Below are positions 5,165 through 6,210 of a stretch of 6,210 nucleotides of DNA, in pieces; within the stretch, counting starts at the first letter, position 1, and every line of letters starts with the position of its first letter. Under the pieces are notes generated by a model, which was given only the letters and a program-made list of their open reading frames with translations, did no database searches and was not told the origin of the DNA. The DNA is taken from positions 1 through 6,210 of the forward strand of contig JAAXHZ010000226.1 in the NCBI GenBank assembly GCA_012270625.1, given 5' to 3'. The position numbers and the translations under genes are program-made. The stretch is from Dehalococcoidia bacterium (GTDB taxonomy: Bacteria; Chloroflexota; Dehalococcoidia; SAR202; UBA11138).

Positions 5165-6210
5165 ATGCCCGTCTCTCAGGATATCCTCGACCAGCTAGCC
5201 ATCTCTGATGGCGAATATGAAGCCATCGTAGAGCGCTTGGGCAGGGAGCCGAATCACCTGGAGATAGGTCTATTCGGTTCGATGTGGAGCGAACACTGCG
5301 GCTACAAACACTCGAAGCCGCTCCTGCGCTTGTTCGACACGGTTAACGAACGTCTCCTGGTCTCTCCCGGCAGCGAAAATGCGGGGGTCGTGGACATCGG
5401 CGCCGGCCTGGCTGTCGTCATGAAGGTCGAGTCACACAACCACCCATCCGCAATAGAGCCCTACGAAGGCGCCGCGACCGGAGTTGGAGGCATAGTCAGG
5501 GACATCTTCGCAATGGGAGCGCGCCCCATAGCTCTTCTCAACTCCCTGCGATTCGGTCCGCTGTCCGAGCCTCGCAACCGTTACCTCTTCACTGGCGTTG
5601 TATCAGGTATATCGGGATACGGCAACTGCATAGGGGTACCGGACGTCGGCGGTGAGGTCCAGTTCTCCCCCAGCTACTCTGGGAATCCACTCGTCAACGC
5701 GATGTGTGTCGGTATCCTGCGGCACGAAGAGCTGCGCAGAGCTACGGCTGGGTCTCCCGGCAGCCTGCTGATGCTGGTTGGAGCCGATACCGGACGCGAT
5801 GGTATCCACGGCGCCTCTGGTCTTGCCTCTCGAACATTCGAAGAAGAGAGGGAGCTGCGGCCGACGGTACAGGTCGGAAATCCGTTCTTGGAAAAAGTGT
5901 TGATCGAAGCATGTCTTGAAGCCGCCGACTCCGACGCGGTTGTGGGGGTTCAGGACCTCGGAGCCGCTGGCCTCACGAGCGCAAGTGTGGAGTGCGCCAG
6001 CAATGCCGGCGTTGGAATTCGTATCGACATTGACGCGGTTCCGCGCCGTGAGTCGGGCATGACTCCCTACGAGGTAATGCTGAGTGAGTCGCAGGAGCGC
6101 ATGCTCATCGTCGTAAAACGAGGCCGTGAAGCTGAGGTCAAGGCCATTTTCGACCGATGGGACCTGCGCTCAGACGTGATTGGTGAGGTCGTGGACGACG
6201 GCTTGGCATC
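5165..6210 (+). CDS. purL: Phosphoribosylformylglycinamidine synthase subunit PurL, small type (3' end cut by window)
   Basis: PurL is the ATP-dependent synthetase subunit of FGAM synthase, using ammonia supplied by PurQ. Only the first 348 codons are in the window; small PurL proteins usually run to about 720-750 residues, so roughly half is missing to the right. The part seen covers the first AIRS-like N- and C-domain pair. [12 protein letters not shown] (39-50) and [23 protein letters not shown] (87-109) are the active-site and nucleotide-binding signatures. They are followed by [20 protein letters not shown] (112-131), [12 protein letters not shown] (206-217), [14 protein letters not shown] (263-276) and [17 protein letters not shown] (298-314). 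The protein starts close to the first conserved block with no PurS-like N-terminal domain, so it is the small form that works with separate PurQ and PurS. ATG 5165 is chosen for its GAGGT site; GTG 5123 would add 14 residues. It is not a pseudogene as far as can be seen. Confidence 0.95.
   Translation, partial: MPVSQDILDQLAISDGEYEAIVERLGREPNHLEIGLFGSMWSEHCGYKHSKPLLRLFDTVNERLLVSPGSENAGVVDIGAGLAVVMKVESHNHPSAIEPYEGAATGVGGIVRDIFAMGARPIALLNSLRFGPLSEPRNRYLFTGVVSGISGYGNCIGVPDVGGEVQFSPSYSGNPLVNAMCVGILRHEELRRATAGSPGSLLMLVGADTGRDGIHGASGLASRTFEEERELRPTVQVGNPFLEKVLIEACLEAADSDAVVGVQDLGAAGLTSASVECASNAGVGIRIDIDAVPRRESGMTPYEVMLSESQERMLIVVKRGREAEVKAIFDRWDLRSDVIGEVVDDGLA

Overview
This is an ordinary chromosomal housekeeping stretch of a bacterium with moderately GC-rich DNA. 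All six genes lie on the plus strand: greA, lysS, gltX, a yqeY/GatB-like gene, purQ and the 5' part of purL. There is no sign of a mobile element, phage, CRISPR array, tRNA or rRNA. The lineage cannot be fixed from the sequence alone. A small-type PurL with a separate PurQ excludes the fused large PurL of Gammaproteobacteria. The greA-lysS and gltX-yqeY-purQ-purL groupings and the unusual GreA tip (GGTVDNAEY) fit a Chloroflexota-like organism from memory, but that is a guess.

Layout. Bases 1-248 hold no gene I can support. They contain a reasonable sigma70-type promoter for greA (TTTACA, 17-base spacer, TAATAT) and, from the predicted start of transcription, a 14-pair imperfect stem-loop ending in a short T run that could act as an attenuator. 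greA follows with a clear ribosome binding site. The 83-base gap to lysS holds a -10-like TAAAAT followed two bases later by a perfect 12-base palindrome. lysS is complete. The 183-base gap before gltX has a similar layout: TAGAAT, two bases, then a near-perfect 12-base palindrome. gltX, yqeY, purQ and purL are packed tightly (gaps of 23, 1 and 51 bases) and look like one operon; purL runs off the right edge after 348 codons.

Function. The genes combine transcription-elongation rescue (GreA), tRNA charging (LysRS, GluRS, and a YqeY protein related to the tail domain of the GatB amidotransferase subunit) and the fourth step of de novo purine synthesis (PurQ glutaminase plus PurL synthetase forming FGAM). 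PurS, the third subunit normally needed with small PurL, is not in the window. No undescribed multi-gene system is evident. The points most worth a second look are the altered acidic tip of GreA, the greA leader hairpin, the matching promoter/palindrome layouts before lysS and gltX, and the purQ-purL junction, where a single TGA separates two genes in the same reading frame.
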